DNA from: Bordetella genomosp. 12
GTDB taxonomy: Bacteria; Pseudomonadota; Gammaproteobacteria; Burkholderiales; Burkholderiaceae_B
DNA length: 64,000 nucleotides
Direction: 5' to 3'
Assembly (NCBI RefSeq): GCF_002261355.1
Contig: NZ_NEVU01000001.1
Location: 124,001 to 188,000 of the forward strand
A program made the translations under genes and the position numbers. The first letter of the stretch is position 1, and each line of letters opens with the position of its first letter. This document shows positions 33,114-44,115 of the stretch, one piece after another. The notes beneath the pieces were generated by a model. It was not told the DNA's origin and ran no database searches. It worked only from the letters and a program-made list of their open reading frames with translations.

Positions 33114-33809
33114 ATGAAGATCCTGATGGTTTTGACCTCGCATGATCAGCTCGGCGATACCGGCCGGAAAACCGGTTTGTGGCTGGAAGAACTGGCCGCG
33201 CCCTACTACGCCTTCAAGGGGGCGGATGCACAGATCGTGCTGGCCTCGCCCAAAGGCGGCCGGGCGCCCATCGATCCTTTGAGCCAGGAGCCGCCCTTCC
33301 AGACCGAGGAAGGCCTGCGCTTCGAAGCCGACGGGCAGGCGATGGCCCAGCTGGCCAATACGCAGCGCCTGGACGCGCTGACGCTGGAAGATTTCGACGC
33401 CGTCTTTTACCCGGGCGGCCACGGCCCGCTGTGGGACTTGGCGGAGGACCCGCAGTCCATCGCACTGATCGAAACCTTTCTGGCGGCCGAGAAACCCGTT
33501 GCCCTGGTGTGCCATGGCCCCGGCGTGCTGCGGCATGTCAAAGCGCCGGACGGCAAGCCCTTGGTCCAGGGCCGCAAAGTGACCGGTTTTACCAACAGCG
33601 AAGAGGTCACCGCGGGCGCCACGGAGATCGTGCCCTTTTCGGTCGAGGACGAGCTCAAGGCCAAGGGTGCGGAGTTCACACGCGCCGCGGACTGGACGTC
33701 GCATGCCGTGCGTGACGGCCTGCTGATCACGGGGCAGAATCCTGCCTCTTCGCCCGCCACGGCCGCCTTGCTGCTCGAGCAACTGGCAGCCGCGCGCGGC
33801 AAGGCCTGA
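33114..33809 (+). CDS. DJ-1/PfpI family protein (Hsp31-like, probable glyoxalase)
   Basis: The 231-residue class I amidotransferase-fold protein has the PGGHGPLWDL loop (100-109), the nucleophile C133 in LVCHGPGVLRHV and an acidic residue E25/E26 for the active site. Related enzymes convert methylglyoxal to lactate without glutathione (glyoxalase III). TGGAG lies 8 bases before the ATG at 33114; an in-frame GTG at 33105 would overlap that ribosome binding site. The NemR-like operator upstream fits induction by dicarbonyls or quinones. Confidence 0.85.
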   Translation: MKILMVLTSHDQLGDTGRKTGLWLEELAAPYYAFKGADAQIVLASPKGGRAPIDPLSQEPPFQTEEGLRFEADGQAMAQLANTQRLDALTLEDFDAVFYPGGHGPLWDLAEDPQSIALIETFLAAEKPVALVCHGPGVLRHVKAPDGKPLVQGRKVTGFTNSEEVTAGATEIVPFSVEDELKAKGAEFTRAADWTSHAVRDGLLITGQNPASSPATAALLLEQLAAARGKA

Positions 33810-33936
33810 AGCCCGGCGGTGCGCAGGCTGACGAGGCATGCGCACCGCTGCGGCCGGCCCTGGGCAAGTGCAGTGACCGCAGAACGTAAGAATTGAGCCC
33901 GAGGCTCATGTGATAAGAATACGAACGGAGACAGCG

Positions 33937-35001
33937 ATGAACCAACCCTTGTCACGTCCCAAGCAAGAGTCGGCATTGCCTGCAACAAATCATATTGTCC
34001 GAGCCACGTGTAGCGACGTCGTGGAGCAAGCCGACGCCCTGCCGTTCTGGCAGCAGGATTACACCCAGCTCAGCTCAGGCAGTTTCAGGGGGAGTGTCGA
34101 GAGCGTGTCGATGCGCAACCTGCAGGTGTTTCGCGAGACCATGAATCGCGCCGTCGACGAGCAAGCCTATGCACCGCAGGGCACCTATGTGGTGGGGGTT
34201 CCCTGTCTGGTCCAGGGCGAATCGCTCTGGAACAACCTGCATATGCCGCTCGATGCCGTCATCACGCTGGACGTGGGCACCACGTTGAGCTTCCGCACGG
34301 CCGAGGTCTCGGAAATCATGGCGGCGTCGATACGATCGAACATCATTGAAGCCTATGCCGAAACGGTCGAGGAGGTCGATTGGCGGGCGTTGCTGCGGGC
34401 CCGCGCGTCGGTCGAGCCCGTGCCCGCGGCGCAGGCCGAGCGCATGCGCTCGCGCTTTGCCAATGCCCTGAACAGCGTCGGTGCCCAGCAAGAGCAACTG
34501 CTTGAGTGCGGGCCCAGCGGCTACAGCCAGTTCGAGCTCGACATTCTCGCCTTGTGCGTCGATGCGATGATGGGTACCCGCGATCACCGGGCGGTGCGTC
34601 AAAGCAAAGTGCAGCGGTACATCGTGGACCGGGTGCGTGACTGTATCCTCGAACGGCCCGATGATCCGCCTTCCATCGGCGAGCTCTGCCTGATGTTGCG
34701 CATCAGCCGGCGCACGTTGAATCAGACTTTCCAGCATGCGCTGGGCGCCAATCCGGTCACCTATGCGCGCAATGTGCGGCTCAATCGCGTTCGCCGGGAG
34801 CTGTTGCACGCCACCCCGCAACAGGGAAACGTCTCGCAGATCGCCACCCGCTGGGGATTCGATCACATGGGCCGGTTCTCCAGCCATTACCGTGCGTTGT
34901 TCGGGGAGCTGCCTTCTGCGACCTTGATGCGTGACGCCCGCAGCAGCGCTGACGCGCCCGCCGTGGACCCCCTCACCTCGCTCTTGGTCATCGCACCCTA
35001 G
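33937..35001 (+). CDS. AraC-family transcriptional regulator
   Basis: The 354-residue regulator has an N-terminal sensor region (about 30-200, AraC-binding-like) and a C-terminal double-HTH AraC domain (about 235-325). This carries SIGELCLMLRISRRTLNQTF in the first HTH and VSQIATRWGFDHMGRFSSHY in the second. The layout resembles EutR-type activators. It is the best candidate for the substrate-responsive activator of the monooxygenase operon. GGAG lies 6 bases before the ATG at 33937; an upstream GTG (33910) has no ribosome binding site. Confidence 0.85.
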   Translation: MNQPLSRPKQESALPATNHIVRATCSDVVEQADALPFWQQDYTQLSSGSFRGSVESVSMRNLQVFRETMNRAVDEQAYAPQGTYVVGVPCLVQGESLWNNLHMPLDAVITLDVGTTLSFRTAEVSEIMAASIRSNIIEAYAETVEEVDWRALLRARASVEPVPAAQAERMRSRFANALNSVGAQQEQLLECGPSGYSQFELDILALCVDAMMGTRDHRAVRQSKVQRYIVDRVRDCILERPDDPPSIGELCLMLRISRRTLNQTFQHALGANPVTYARNVRLNRVRRELLHATPQQGNVSQIATRWGFDHMGRFSSHYRALFGELPSATLMRDARSSADAPAVDPLTSLLVIAP

Positions 35002-35069
35002 CCCGCGTAGCTTGCGGCTGCCAGCGCCGGGGGGCGGGCCCGTCATGGGCACGCCAGGTATCCGGCGCG

Positions 35070-35099
35070 AAAAAAAACCCCTTTCATGCGAAAGGGGTT
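35070..35099 (-). terminator. Terminator of the 35117-35794 gene
   Basis: AACCCCTTTC (35076-35085) pairs with GAAAGGGGTT (35090-35099), and the minus strand continues into eight T residues. It is also the right border of the accessory block. Confidence 0.9.
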
Positions 35100-35116
35100 G
35101 GTCATGTGCGGTGGGC

Positions 35117-35794
35117 TTATTCGGGCCGGCGGGGGCAGTCGGCCGAGGTGCCCCAGGCGCGGTTGGGCGCACAGTACTTGTTGCGAGCGGTCCAGGAGCA
35201 GCTGGGCCGCTCGAAAAACCCCAGCGTGGCGCAATGATCGAGTTCGCTGCGCAATTGCTGTTGCCAGTTGGCCGGCGCGCGCGGTGCCTGCGTCTGGGGG
35301 GTGTTCAGGGCCACGGGCGGGTTGTCACGCGTTACGCCGGATTGCTGTACGGGTGGCGCGGCCGGCGGCGGAATGCCGGGGAGCGCGGTTTGTTGCAGAT
35401 CCAGTGTCGAGACGTCCGAAGGCCCGTTGGGCAGAGGCACGTCCGAATCGGCGGCCAGTTCGCGCGCGCGATCCATGGAGATGCTGTCGCGCGAGAGCTG
35501 GACCGACGGGTCGGTATTGCTGTCAAACAGCGAGACGGTGTTGACGGCCCACTCGCGCGTGGCGGGCTGCTCGGGTACGCCGAGCGTGCCATCGGTACGC
35601 GGTTGGGGGGGCTGCGCGACATACGGACGCCCGTTGGCATCCAGGACCGCCTGATCCGCGTCGCCCTTATCCTGGCCGGGGGCCTCGCTGGCGGCGGGAG
35701 CGTGAGCCACCAGCCAATCTCCCAGCTGCACGCCGCCCCAGGCGGCGGCGGCCAGGGCGACCAGAAGCGTTGCGAACAATAAACGCCAAGACAT
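35117..35794 (-). CDS. Hypothetical exported or anchored protein, 225 residues
   Basis: No family is recognised. A hydrophobic N-terminus (about 4-21) is either a signal or an anchor. The middle is low-complexity Pro/Ala/Gln-rich, and a small C-terminal module (about 175-225) holds four cysteines (CATLGFFERPSC, KYCAPN, SADC), which suggests two disulfides in the periplasm. It is upstream of its own strong terminator and 36 bases after prfC, so it may be in the prfC transcript. Confidence 0.65.
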   Translation of the reverse strand: MSWRLLFATLLVALAAAAWGGVQLGDWLVAHAPAASEAPGQDKGDADQAVLDANGRPYVAQPPQPRTDGTLGVPEQPATREWAVNTVSLFDSNTDPSVQLSRDSISMDRARELAADSDVPLPNGPSDVSTLDLQQTALPGIPPPAAPPVQQSGVTRDNPPVALNTPQTQAPRAPANWQQQLRSELDHCATLGFFERPSCSWTARNKYCAPNRAWGTSADCPRRPE

Positions 35795-35830
35795 TGCTAA
35801 CCTCTTTTGCTCTGCGGTGTTTGACCGGGC

Positions 35831-37438
35831 TTAGGCTTTGTCTCCAAAAACCTTGCCACCATGCTCGCGCATGGCGTGGAATTTCACATCCGGATACAGT
35901 TCTTCAGCGACGCGCAACTGCGCCGGCGAGCCGATCAAGAAAGCCGCAGCATCGACCACATCATAGGCGATATGGGCGGCATTGGCATCCATGAACTTGC
36001 GCAGCGCTTTGGGATTGTCGGACGTGATCCAGCGCGCCATCGTATAGCGCGACGGCATCATCCGGGCTTCGACGCCGTACTCGGTTTTCAGGCGATGGGC
36101 GACGACTTCGAACTGCAGCTGGCCCACCGCGCCCAGCAGCAGCGAGCCGCCGGCCACCTCGGGGCGGAACACCTGAATTGCGCCTTCTTCGCCCAGTTGG
36201 GTCAGGCCGATGCGCAACTGCTTGGTGCGCAGCGGATCCTTGACCTCGACGGCCTGGAACAGCTCGGGCGCAAAGAAGGGCAGCCCGGTGAAATGCAGGG
36301 CTTCGCCCTCGGTGAGCACGTCGCCGAGTTGCAGCACGCCGTGGTTGGGGATGCCGATGACGTCGCCCGCATAGGCTTCGTCGAGCAGCTCACGCCGTTG
36401 CGACAGGAAGGACACCACGTTGTTGGGGCGCATTTCCTTGTTGGTGCGCACGACCTTCAGACGCATGCCGCGTTCGAAGCGGCCGGAGCTGACGCGCACG
36501 AAGGCCACCCGGTCGCGGTGCGCCGGATCCATATTGGCCTGCACCTTGAACACCACGCCGGTGAACTTGGGCTCCTCGGGGTGAACCTCGCGCTCCAGGG
36601 CCTGGCGTGAACCGGGTTGGGGCGCCAGCTCGACCAGGGCGTCGAGGACTTCCTGCACGCCGAAGTTATTGATGGCCGAGCCGAAGAACACCGGGGTCTG
36701 CTTGCCGGCCAGGAAGGCGGCATGGTCGAAGGCGGGGGCCGCTTCGTTGATCAGCTCGATCTCGCCGCTGGCCTGCGCGAACGCCTGGCCGAAGCGTTGC
36801 GAGATGTCGGGGTTGCTCAGGCCTTCGATGAATTCATCGTCGTCGCTGCGGCGCTCCTGGCCGGCGCGGAACAGGCGCATGCGGTCGCGGCGGATGTCGA
36901 ACACGCCGCCGAAGGACTTGCCCATGCCGACGGGCCACGAGAACGGAACGGCGTCCATGCCCAGGTGCCCTTCGATCTCCGAGAGCAGTTCGAGCGGCTC
37001 GCGGACTTCGCGGTCCATCTTGTTGATGAAGGTGATGATGGGGGTATTGCGCGCGCGGCAGACCTGCAGCAGACGGATGGTCTGCGGCTCGACGCCGTTG
37101 GCCGCGTCGATCACCATGAGCGCGGCGTCGACGGCCGTGAGCACCCGGTAGGTGTCTTCGGAGAAGTCCTGGTGGCCCGGGGTGTCGAGCAGGTTGATGA
37201 CGCAATCGCGATACTCCATCTGCATGACCGAAGAGGCCACGGAGATGCCGCGCTGCTTCTCGATTTCCATCCAGTCGGAGGAAGCGTGGCGGGACGCTTT
37301 GCGCGCCTTCACGCTGCCGGCGATCTGAATCGCGCCTGCGAACAGCAGGAGCTTTTCGGTCAGCGTGGTTTTCCCGGCGTCAGGGTGGGAAACGATGGCG
37401 AAGGTGCGTCGCCGCGCGACTTCTTGAGGAATGTTCAT
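35831..37438 (-). CDS. prfC: Peptide chain release factor 3
   Basis: The 535-residue translational GTPase recycles RF1/RF2 after termination. G1 is SHPDAGKTT (17-25), the switch II segment is DTPGHQDFSEDTYR and the guanine specificity motif is INKMDRE. The C-terminal domain ends RVAEELYPDVKF. Length and motifs are typical. Confidence 0.97.
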   Translation of the reverse strand: MNIPQEVARRRTFAIVSHPDAGKTTLTEKLLLFAGAIQIAGSVKARKASRHASSDWMEIEKQRGISVASSVMQMEYRDCVINLLDTPGHQDFSEDTYRVLTAVDAALMVIDAANGVEPQTIRLLQVCRARNTPIITFINKMDREVREPLELLSEIEGHLGMDAVPFSWPVGMGKSFGGVFDIRRDRMRLFRAGQERRSDDDEFIEGLSNPDISQRFGQAFAQASGEIELINEAAPAFDHAAFLAGKQTPVFFGSAINNFGVQEVLDALVELAPQPGSRQALEREVHPEEPKFTGVVFKVQANMDPAHRDRVAFVRVSSGRFERGMRLKVVRTNKEMRPNNVVSFLSQRRELLDEAYAGDVIGIPNHGVLQLGDVLTEGEALHFTGLPFFAPELFQAVEVKDPLRTKQLRIGLTQLGEEGAIQVFRPEVAGGSLLLGAVGQLQFEVVAHRLKTEYGVEARMMPSRYTMARWITSDNPKALRKFMDANAAHIAYDVVDAAAFLIGSPAQLRVAEELYPDVKFHAMREHGGKVFGDKA

Positions 37439-37463
37439 AGCGATGAGAGGGAGGCGCTCGCGA

Positions 37464-38093
37464 TCAGGCGTGACGGCGGAAGGTCGCCAGGAAAACGCCT
37501 GCGATGATGAAGAGCGAACCGAAGACGCGGTTCATCCAGCGGATATGCCGGGCACTGCGCAACAGGCGCAGCACCTTGGCGGCCAGGAGGGTATAGAAGC
37601 CCATGGCCACCAGGTCGGTGAAGGCCAGGGTGCCGGCCAGCGCGGCGTACTGCGCGGTCAGCGGCTGGGTCGGGTCGACGAACTGCGGCACCACCGCGAG
37701 CAGGAACACCGTGCCCTTGGGGTTCATCGTGTTGATCAGAAATCCGCGCATGATGAGTTCACGGATCGAGGCCTTGCCAGGATCGCCGGTGTCCACGGCC
37801 ACGGGGGCCGCGTCGGTGCGGATCTGGCGCAGGCCCAGATAGATCAGATACCCCACGCCCAGGTATTTGACGATCATGAAGGCCAGTTCCGAGGTCGCCA
37901 GCACGGCGCCCAGGCCGACCGCCACGACCAGGAACTGGAACAGGATCCCCATGATCAGACCGGCGGTATTCCAGTAGCCGCGCGCGAATCCGTACTTCAG
38001 GCCCGACGACATGGCCGAGATGGCGCCGGCGCCGGGCGAGAAGGAAATCGCCCAGGAGGCGAGGAAAAAGGTCAACCAGGTCGAGAGCATCAT
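37464..38093 (-). CDS. LysE/RhtB-family amino-acid exporter
   Basis: The 209-residue inner-membrane protein has about six helices and the family start LASWAISFSPGAGAISAMSSG, with the internal NPKGTVFLLAVVPQF motif. It exports an amino acid or a related compound; the substrate is not predictable. The tandem ATG at 38093 matches family N-termini. The long upstream frame runs into the rhlE tail antisense and was rejected. Confidence 0.87.
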   Translation of the reverse strand: MMLSTWLTFFLASWAISFSPGAGAISAMSSGLKYGFARGYWNTAGLIMGILFQFLVVAVGLGAVLATSELAFMIVKYLGVGYLIYLGLRQIRTDAAPVAVDTGDPGKASIRELIMRGFLINTMNPKGTVFLLAVVPQFVDPTQPLTAQYAALAGTLAFTDLVAMGFYTLLAAKVLRLLRSARHIRWMNRVFGSLFIIAGVFLATFRRHA

Positions 38094-38124
38094 GGAGGGA
38101 GATCCTGCGGATTGCGAGCTGCGC

Positions 38125-39600
<1,476 letters not shown>

Positions 39601-39858
39601 AAACAACTCCAGCGGCAGCCTGTCGCTCAAGTTGAGAGACTCCAATCCAGGCGGACGAACGAGGAGGAAACAGAATAGGCGGGGCGGATGCCCAACCGGC
39701 GGCAGAGCGCCTTGTGACGTGTGCTGATTGGCAATGCACACCGGACGGGAGTGTAACCGATGCGTCCGTTGCTGATGGACTAAGCTGTAACAATCGCCGA
39801 TACATTTGTATGCGCTATTGGTGCTGTAATCCGAATGAACTCACCGCGAGGTAACACT

Positions 39859-40473
39859 ATGAGAAAGATGCGCTTGCTGGCCTGGACCTGGTTGATGTCG
39901 ATGACGGTCCTGCTCTCCGGTTGTGGCTACAACAACATGCAGGCCGCCGATGAGCAGGTCAAGGCGGCGTGGTCGGAAGTCCTGAACCAATATCAGCGCC
40001 GCGCCGATCTCGTACCGCAGTTGGTCAAAGTGGCCGATGCCTACATGACGCATGAGCGCGAGGTGCTGACGCAGGTGACCGAAGCGCGCAGCAAGGTCGG
40101 CAGCGTGCAGATCACGGCCGAGCAACTGGAAGATCCGGCGGCCCTGCAACGCTTCCAGCAGGCGCAGAGCGCCCTGACCTCTTCGCTGTCGCGCCTGATC
40201 GCGGTCTCGGAAAACTATCCCCAGCTCAAGGCCGATGGCGTGTTCCGCGATCTGCAGGCCCAGCTCGAAGGGACCGAGAACCGCATCGCCGTGGCGCGTG
40301 GCCGCTATGTGCAGTCGGTTCAGGCTTACAACGTGTTGGTGCGTCAGTTCCCGGGCGTGATCACCGCCAAGATCTTCGGCTATGCGCCCAAGGCCAATTT
40401 CGGTGTCGAGAACGAAGCCGCGATCTCCAAGCCGCCCGAAGTGAAGTTCAGCAATGAATCCGGCAAGCAGTAA
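39859..40473 (+). CDS. lemA: LemA-family lipoprotein
   Basis: The 204-residue protein has a lipoprotein signal with lipobox LLSGC (C22), followed by a long helical LemA domain (ADEQVKAAWSEVLNQYQRR, then RLIAVSENYPQLKAD). LemA proteins are membrane-anchored helical bundles of poorly known function. The start has GAGG 7 bases upstream. The next gene begins inside its last 20 bases, and the LemA-plus-TPM pairing is common in bacteria. Confidence 0.9.
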   Translation: MRKMRLLAWTWLMSMTVLLSGCGYNNMQAADEQVKAAWSEVLNQYQRRADLVPQLVKVADAYMTHEREVLTQVTEARSKVGSVQITAEQLEDPAALQRFQQAQSALTSSLSRLIAVSENYPQLKADGVFRDLQAQLEGTENRIAVARGRYVQSVQAYNVLVRQFPGVITAKIFGYAPKANFGVENEAAISKPPEVKFSNESGKQ

Positions 40474-41359
40474 GCGCTGGCTGGCGGCGCTGGCCTGGGT
40501 CCTGGCCAGCCTGTTGTGCCTGGCCGCGCCGGCGCAGGCGCAGCAGGCCAAGGAGGTCGCCGTGCCCACGCTGACCAAGCGGGTCACCGATCTGACCGCC
40601 ACGCTCGATGCCGCGCAGCAGACGGCGCTGGAGAGCAAGCTGGCGGCGCTGGAGCAGCGCAAGGGGGCGCAAGTCGCGGTGCTGATCGTGCCCACCACGG
40701 GGCCGGATACCGTCGAGCAGTTCGCCACGCGGGTGTTCGACAAATGGAAGCTCGGACGGCAGAAGGTCGATGACGGCATTTTGTTCGTCGTCGCCAAGAA
40801 CGACCACGCGCTGCGCTTCGAAGTGGGGTATGGCCTGGAAGGCGCCGTGCCCGACGCCATGGCGGCGCGCATCATCCGCGAGCAGGTCGTGCCGCATTTC
40901 AAGCAAGACGACTACGCGGCGGGTATCGACGCGGGGGTGGATTCCCTGGTCAAGCTGATCGATGGCGAAGCCCTGCCCGCGCCGGTGGCCAACGCCGATT
41001 CCGGCTCGAGTTCGCACTCGAGCGGTTTCGAGTGGGGCGATCTGCTCGATGTGGGGCTGTTTCTGTTGGTGCTGTTGATCGCCGCGCCGCCCATCCTGGG
41101 CGCCGCGGTGGCCGGCGTGGCTGCCGGCGTCATGAGCGGCAGTCTGTTGATGGGCGGCATCGCCGCGGTCATCGTCGGCGGCTTGAGCTTTTTGCTGGGC
41201 GTGACCGGTCTGAAGAAATCCCTGGCCAGCCGTGGCGGCCGCGGTGGCGGCGGCGGATTCGGCGGCGGAGGGGGCTGGGGCGGCGGTGGCGGCGGGGGCG
41301 GAGGCTTCGGCGGCGGGGGCGGCAGTAGCGGCGGAGGCGGCGCCTCGGGACGCTGGTAG
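40454..41359 (+). CDS. TPM-domain (YgcG-like) membrane protein with Gly-rich tail
   Basis: The 301-residue protein has a signal peptide (1-29), a TPM domain (about 35-165, with VLIVPTTGPDTVEQFATRVF and LRFEVGYGLEGAVPD), two or three membrane helices (about 195-255) and a glycine-rich low-complexity tail (about 265-301). TPM domains have been tied to photosystem repair in plants and to stress in bacteria, but the activity is unsettled. It overlaps lemA by 20 bases and is surely co-expressed with it. Confidence 0.87.
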   Translation: MNPASSKRWLAALAWVLASLLCLAAPAQAQQAKEVAVPTLTKRVTDLTATLDAAQQTALESKLAALEQRKGAQVAVLIVPTTGPDTVEQFATRVFDKWKLGRQKVDDGILFVVAKNDHALRFEVGYGLEGAVPDAMAARIIREQVVPHFKQDDYAAGIDAGVDSLVKLIDGEALPAPVANADSGSSSHSSGFEWGDLLDVGLFLLVLLIAAPPILGAAVAGVAAGVMSGSLLMGGIAAVIVGGLSFLLGVTGLKKSLASRGGRGGGGGFGGGGGWGGGGGGGGGFGGGGGSSGGGGASGRW

Positions 41360-41387
41360 CGGCCCAGGCCTTGCCGCGGCGCCGGAT

Positions 41388-42746
41388 CTAGCGCGCGGTC
41401 TGCGCCAGCGTGTCGGCCAGGCTGGCGAGTTGCTGTTTGCGCCGGTCGTCGTCGACATATCCCTCGGCCAGCGCCGACCACTCCGGCCGGCTGCGCGCTT
41501 CTTTGAGGGGGGCGGGCAAGGGCCCGCTTTGCCACTGCGCCGCCTGGGGCAGAACGATGGGCTCGCGGGCCGCATGCCCGCGCCGCTCGAGCGCTTCGAT
41601 CAATTGCTGCTGGCGCAAGGCCAGCAACCGCAGTACGCCGTCATCCACGCTCAATTCGCGGTAGCCGCGCAATTTGCCCGACAGGCGCTTGCCCAGCCGG
41701 TCCACGCCTTGCCACAGCCCGCCCGCGGCCGCGCCGATCAGCATGCCCGTGCCCAGGCTCAGGCCGGCCGAGAGCAGGTCAACGGCGGCCCCGGCCATGG
41801 CGCCCGCCGCGGCCCCGACGCCCAGTTGCACGCCCATGTCCTTGAGCGCCTGGGGATGAAAGAGGTCCATGCCGAAGCGTTCGTTCTCCAGAGGCAGCGC
41901 ATCGGCGCGGTAGTCGTGGCGATGAAAGTGATAGAGCGTGAGCAGCGCTTTGACGCAAGCCTGCTCCCTGCCCCGGATTTTGTCGCGCAGTAATGCTTGT
42001 GTCTGCGCCAGGGCTTGAGGCGGGCTTTGCAGATGCAGCGCGGCCGCATCGATCAGCAAGCCGGCCGCCAGCCGGTAGGCCGCCTGGCGGCGTGCGGCGC
42101 GTTCGCGGCCCAAGGCGCCGGACAACTCCGCCAGCATATCGGCGTGGCGGTCCAGCAAGACCGCCAGCCGGGCGTAGAGTTGCTGTTCGCCGTCCAGCGG
42201 CGGCGCGACGGTGTCGTACTCCAGCACGGCATGCAGGCCGAGACGGGACATGGCATCGCGCCACTGCGCGGCCCGATGCCCCGGGGCATGCACGAAGTTG
42301 AGCACCGGCAGCAGCGGGCGCGCGCAAGCGGCCAGCAGGGCCAGCTCGTCGCGATGTTTGCTCAGGACCGGATCGCGCGCGTCAATGACGTACAGGCCCG
42401 CGTCGCATTCCAGCAGCTTGTTCAATACGCGGGCTTCTTGCTCGTAACGGCCGTGGGCCTCGGGCGAATCCAGAAAACGCCGGATGCGCGCCGGGCCGTC
42501 GAGGCGCTCTGACAAGGGCGCGATATGGTCCAGATACTCCAGCAAGGCCACGCTGTCCTCCATGCCGGGCGTGTCGAACCATTCGATGCCGCCATGGCCG
42601 CGCAGCAGCGCGCTCTGGACATGGCGTGTGGTGCCGGCCGCGTCATCGACCTCGCCAAAGTCCGCATCGCGCGTGAGGGTACGCAGCAAGGAGGTTTTGC
42701 CGGTGTTGCTGTGGCCGACGACGGCAATGCGCAGCGCCTCACGCAT
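41388..42746 (-). CDS. DUF3482-type P-loop GTPase
   Basis: The 452-residue predicted GTPase has G1 GHSNTGKTS (11-19), switch segment TTRHVQSALL and G3 DTPGMEDSV. A long helical part contains a Gly/Ala-rich amphipathic stretch (VGAAAGAMAGAAVDLLSAG near 315-335) that may insert in a membrane. DUF3482 proteins form a conserved pair with DUF2868 membrane proteins, as here, where the genes overlap by 8 bases. The function of the pair is unknown. Confidence 0.82.
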   Translation of the reverse strand: MREALRIAVVGHSNTGKTSLLRTLTRDADFGEVDDAAGTTRHVQSALLRGHGGIEWFDTPGMEDSVALLEYLDHIAPLSERLDGPARIRRFLDSPEAHGRYEQEARVLNKLLECDAGLYVIDARDPVLSKHRDELALLAACARPLLPVLNFVHAPGHRAAQWRDAMSRLGLHAVLEYDTVAPPLDGEQQLYARLAVLLDRHADMLAELSGALGRERAARRQAAYRLAAGLLIDAAALHLQSPPQALAQTQALLRDKIRGREQACVKALLTLYHFHRHDYRADALPLENERFGMDLFHPQALKDMGVQLGVGAAAGAMAGAAVDLLSAGLSLGTGMLIGAAAGGLWQGVDRLGKRLSGKLRGYRELSVDDGVLRLLALRQQQLIEALERRGHAAREPIVLPQAAQWQSGPLPAPLKEARSRPEWSALAEGYVDDDRRKQQLASLADTLAQTAR

Positions 42747-44115
42747 CCGAACCTCGCTCCAGCCATTGCAGCGCCGGATCCTGCTGAGAGACAATGGCCG
42801 CGCCAGGCAGACCCGCGGCCTGCAGGCGGTCGCGCCATTGCGCCAGGCGTTCGCCCTCGCCCAGCAGCCAGATGCGGGTCTGGCCGGCATGGGCCGAGAG
42901 CGAGGCAATCAGCGCCAACGAGCCGCGGTCCGGCGTCTGGCTGGCATCGCAGGCCAGCAGCAGGCGCGAGGCCGGGCGGGCGGCCAGGCCATCCAGAAGC
43001 GCATTGCGTTGCTCGCGCGTGTCCAGATTGCCGGCATCGAAGACCGCCTCGGTGCCCGGCGCGGGCCGGGCCAGGTCTGCGGGCAGTTCCAGGCTGGCGT
43101 AGACCGGCCGGCCGTCGAGGGCGTTGCGATTGCTGATGCGGGGCGTATGCAGCGGGTCGGCCGGCCGGTCCACGCCGCTGGCGCGGGCCGTCGGCGTGAG
43201 CCGGTCGCGCAGCGCCGCGTAGCCAGGCAGGCTGGGGTCGATGCGCAACCGCGCCAGCGCGCGGGCGCTCATGGTCAGGCAGAGCAAGGCCGCCAGCAGG
43301 CGCGGCACGATGCCCCAGATGACCACCATGCCGATGAGCCACACCGACCATTGCACTTGCGCGGCGGCCGGTAGCACCTGCTGGCCATCGCTGGCGCGCA
43401 CGATGGCCGGATCGGGCAGGCCGAAGCCGAACTGCGCCGGCAGCCAGCCAGCCCAGGCCGTCAGGCGCACGAAGGCTTCCGGCGAGAGCAAGGTGGTGGC
43501 CCAGATGAAGCGGTAGCTGGCGGTGGACAGAATGACGATGAGCGTGCCGAGCGCCGCGCACAAGGCGGCCAGCCACAGTAAATGGCTCACCGTGCCCAGC
43601 AGCCAGCGCAGCGCGCCGGCGCGCCCCAGCAGGTTGAGCAAGGCTTGCGGAATGAGGGCGCTGTCGGGGCCGCGCGCGAATTTCCGGGTGATCCACAGCC
43701 ACAGCCGCCCCAGTCCCGAGGCGCGCGCGGCGGGCAGCATGAAGCTTGCCAGCCAGAGCAGAAACATCAGCCCATGCAGGCCCAGCAAGGCCCCCAGCGC
43801 CCACAGCACATTGACCGCGCGCGAGCCGTCGCCCAGTGCGCTCCAGGCCACGCCCGCGCCCGAGGCCAGGACGATGACCAGCAGCACCAGCAGGGCAAAG
43901 ACGGCGCCTTGGCGCCAGCGGGTCAGCACGTCGTCGAGGTTTTCGCGCCGCGCCAGCAGCGTGGCGCGCACCAGGACACGGGTGCAGAAGTCGCCTTCGG
44001 TTTGCCGGGCGCGGCGGGCTTCGTCGCGGTCGTCGAGCGGACCCCAGTGTTCTTCGCGCAGGCGCAGGGCCTCCGCGAGCCATTGGGCCGTCAGGCCGCC
44101 GGGAGCCGGGCTCAT
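42739..44115 (-). CDS. DUF2868 membrane protein
   Basis: The 458-residue protein has four or five membrane helices (about 70-92, 103-127, 176-200, 258-285), a long extracytoplasmic loop and a soluble C-terminal third (about 335-458). The ATG overlaps the YkvA-gene stop by 4 bases, and the 3' end overlaps the GTPase gene by 8. The C-terminal domain may be the docking surface for the GTPase; this is inference. Confidence 0.8.
   Translation of the reverse strand: MSPAPGGLTAQWLAEALRLREEHWGPLDDRDEARRARQTEGDFCTRVLVRATLLARRENLDDVLTRWRQGAVFALLVLLVIVLASGAGVAWSALGDGSRAVNVLWALGALLGLHGLMFLLWLASFMLPAARASGLGRLWLWITRKFARGPDSALIPQALLNLLGRAGALRWLLGTVSHLLWLAALCAALGTLIVILSTASYRFIWATTLLSPEAFVRLTAWAGWLPAQFGFGLPDPAIVRASDGQQVLPAAAQVQWSVWLIGMVVIWGIVPRLLAALLCLTMSARALARLRIDPSLPGYAALRDRLTPTARASGVDRPADPLHTPRISNRNALDGRPVYASLELPADLARPAPGTEAVFDAGNLDTREQRNALLDGLAARPASRLLLACDASQTPDRGSLALIASLSAHAGQTRIWLLGEGERLAQWRDRLQAAGLPGAAIVSQQDPALQWLERGSDA

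Noticed and set aside
41230-41359. GGC-rich DNA repeat as a microsatellite or phase-variable tract
   Set aside because: It encodes the Gly-rich tail of the TPM-domain protein with mixed codons; it is protein low complexity and not a regular repeat unit.
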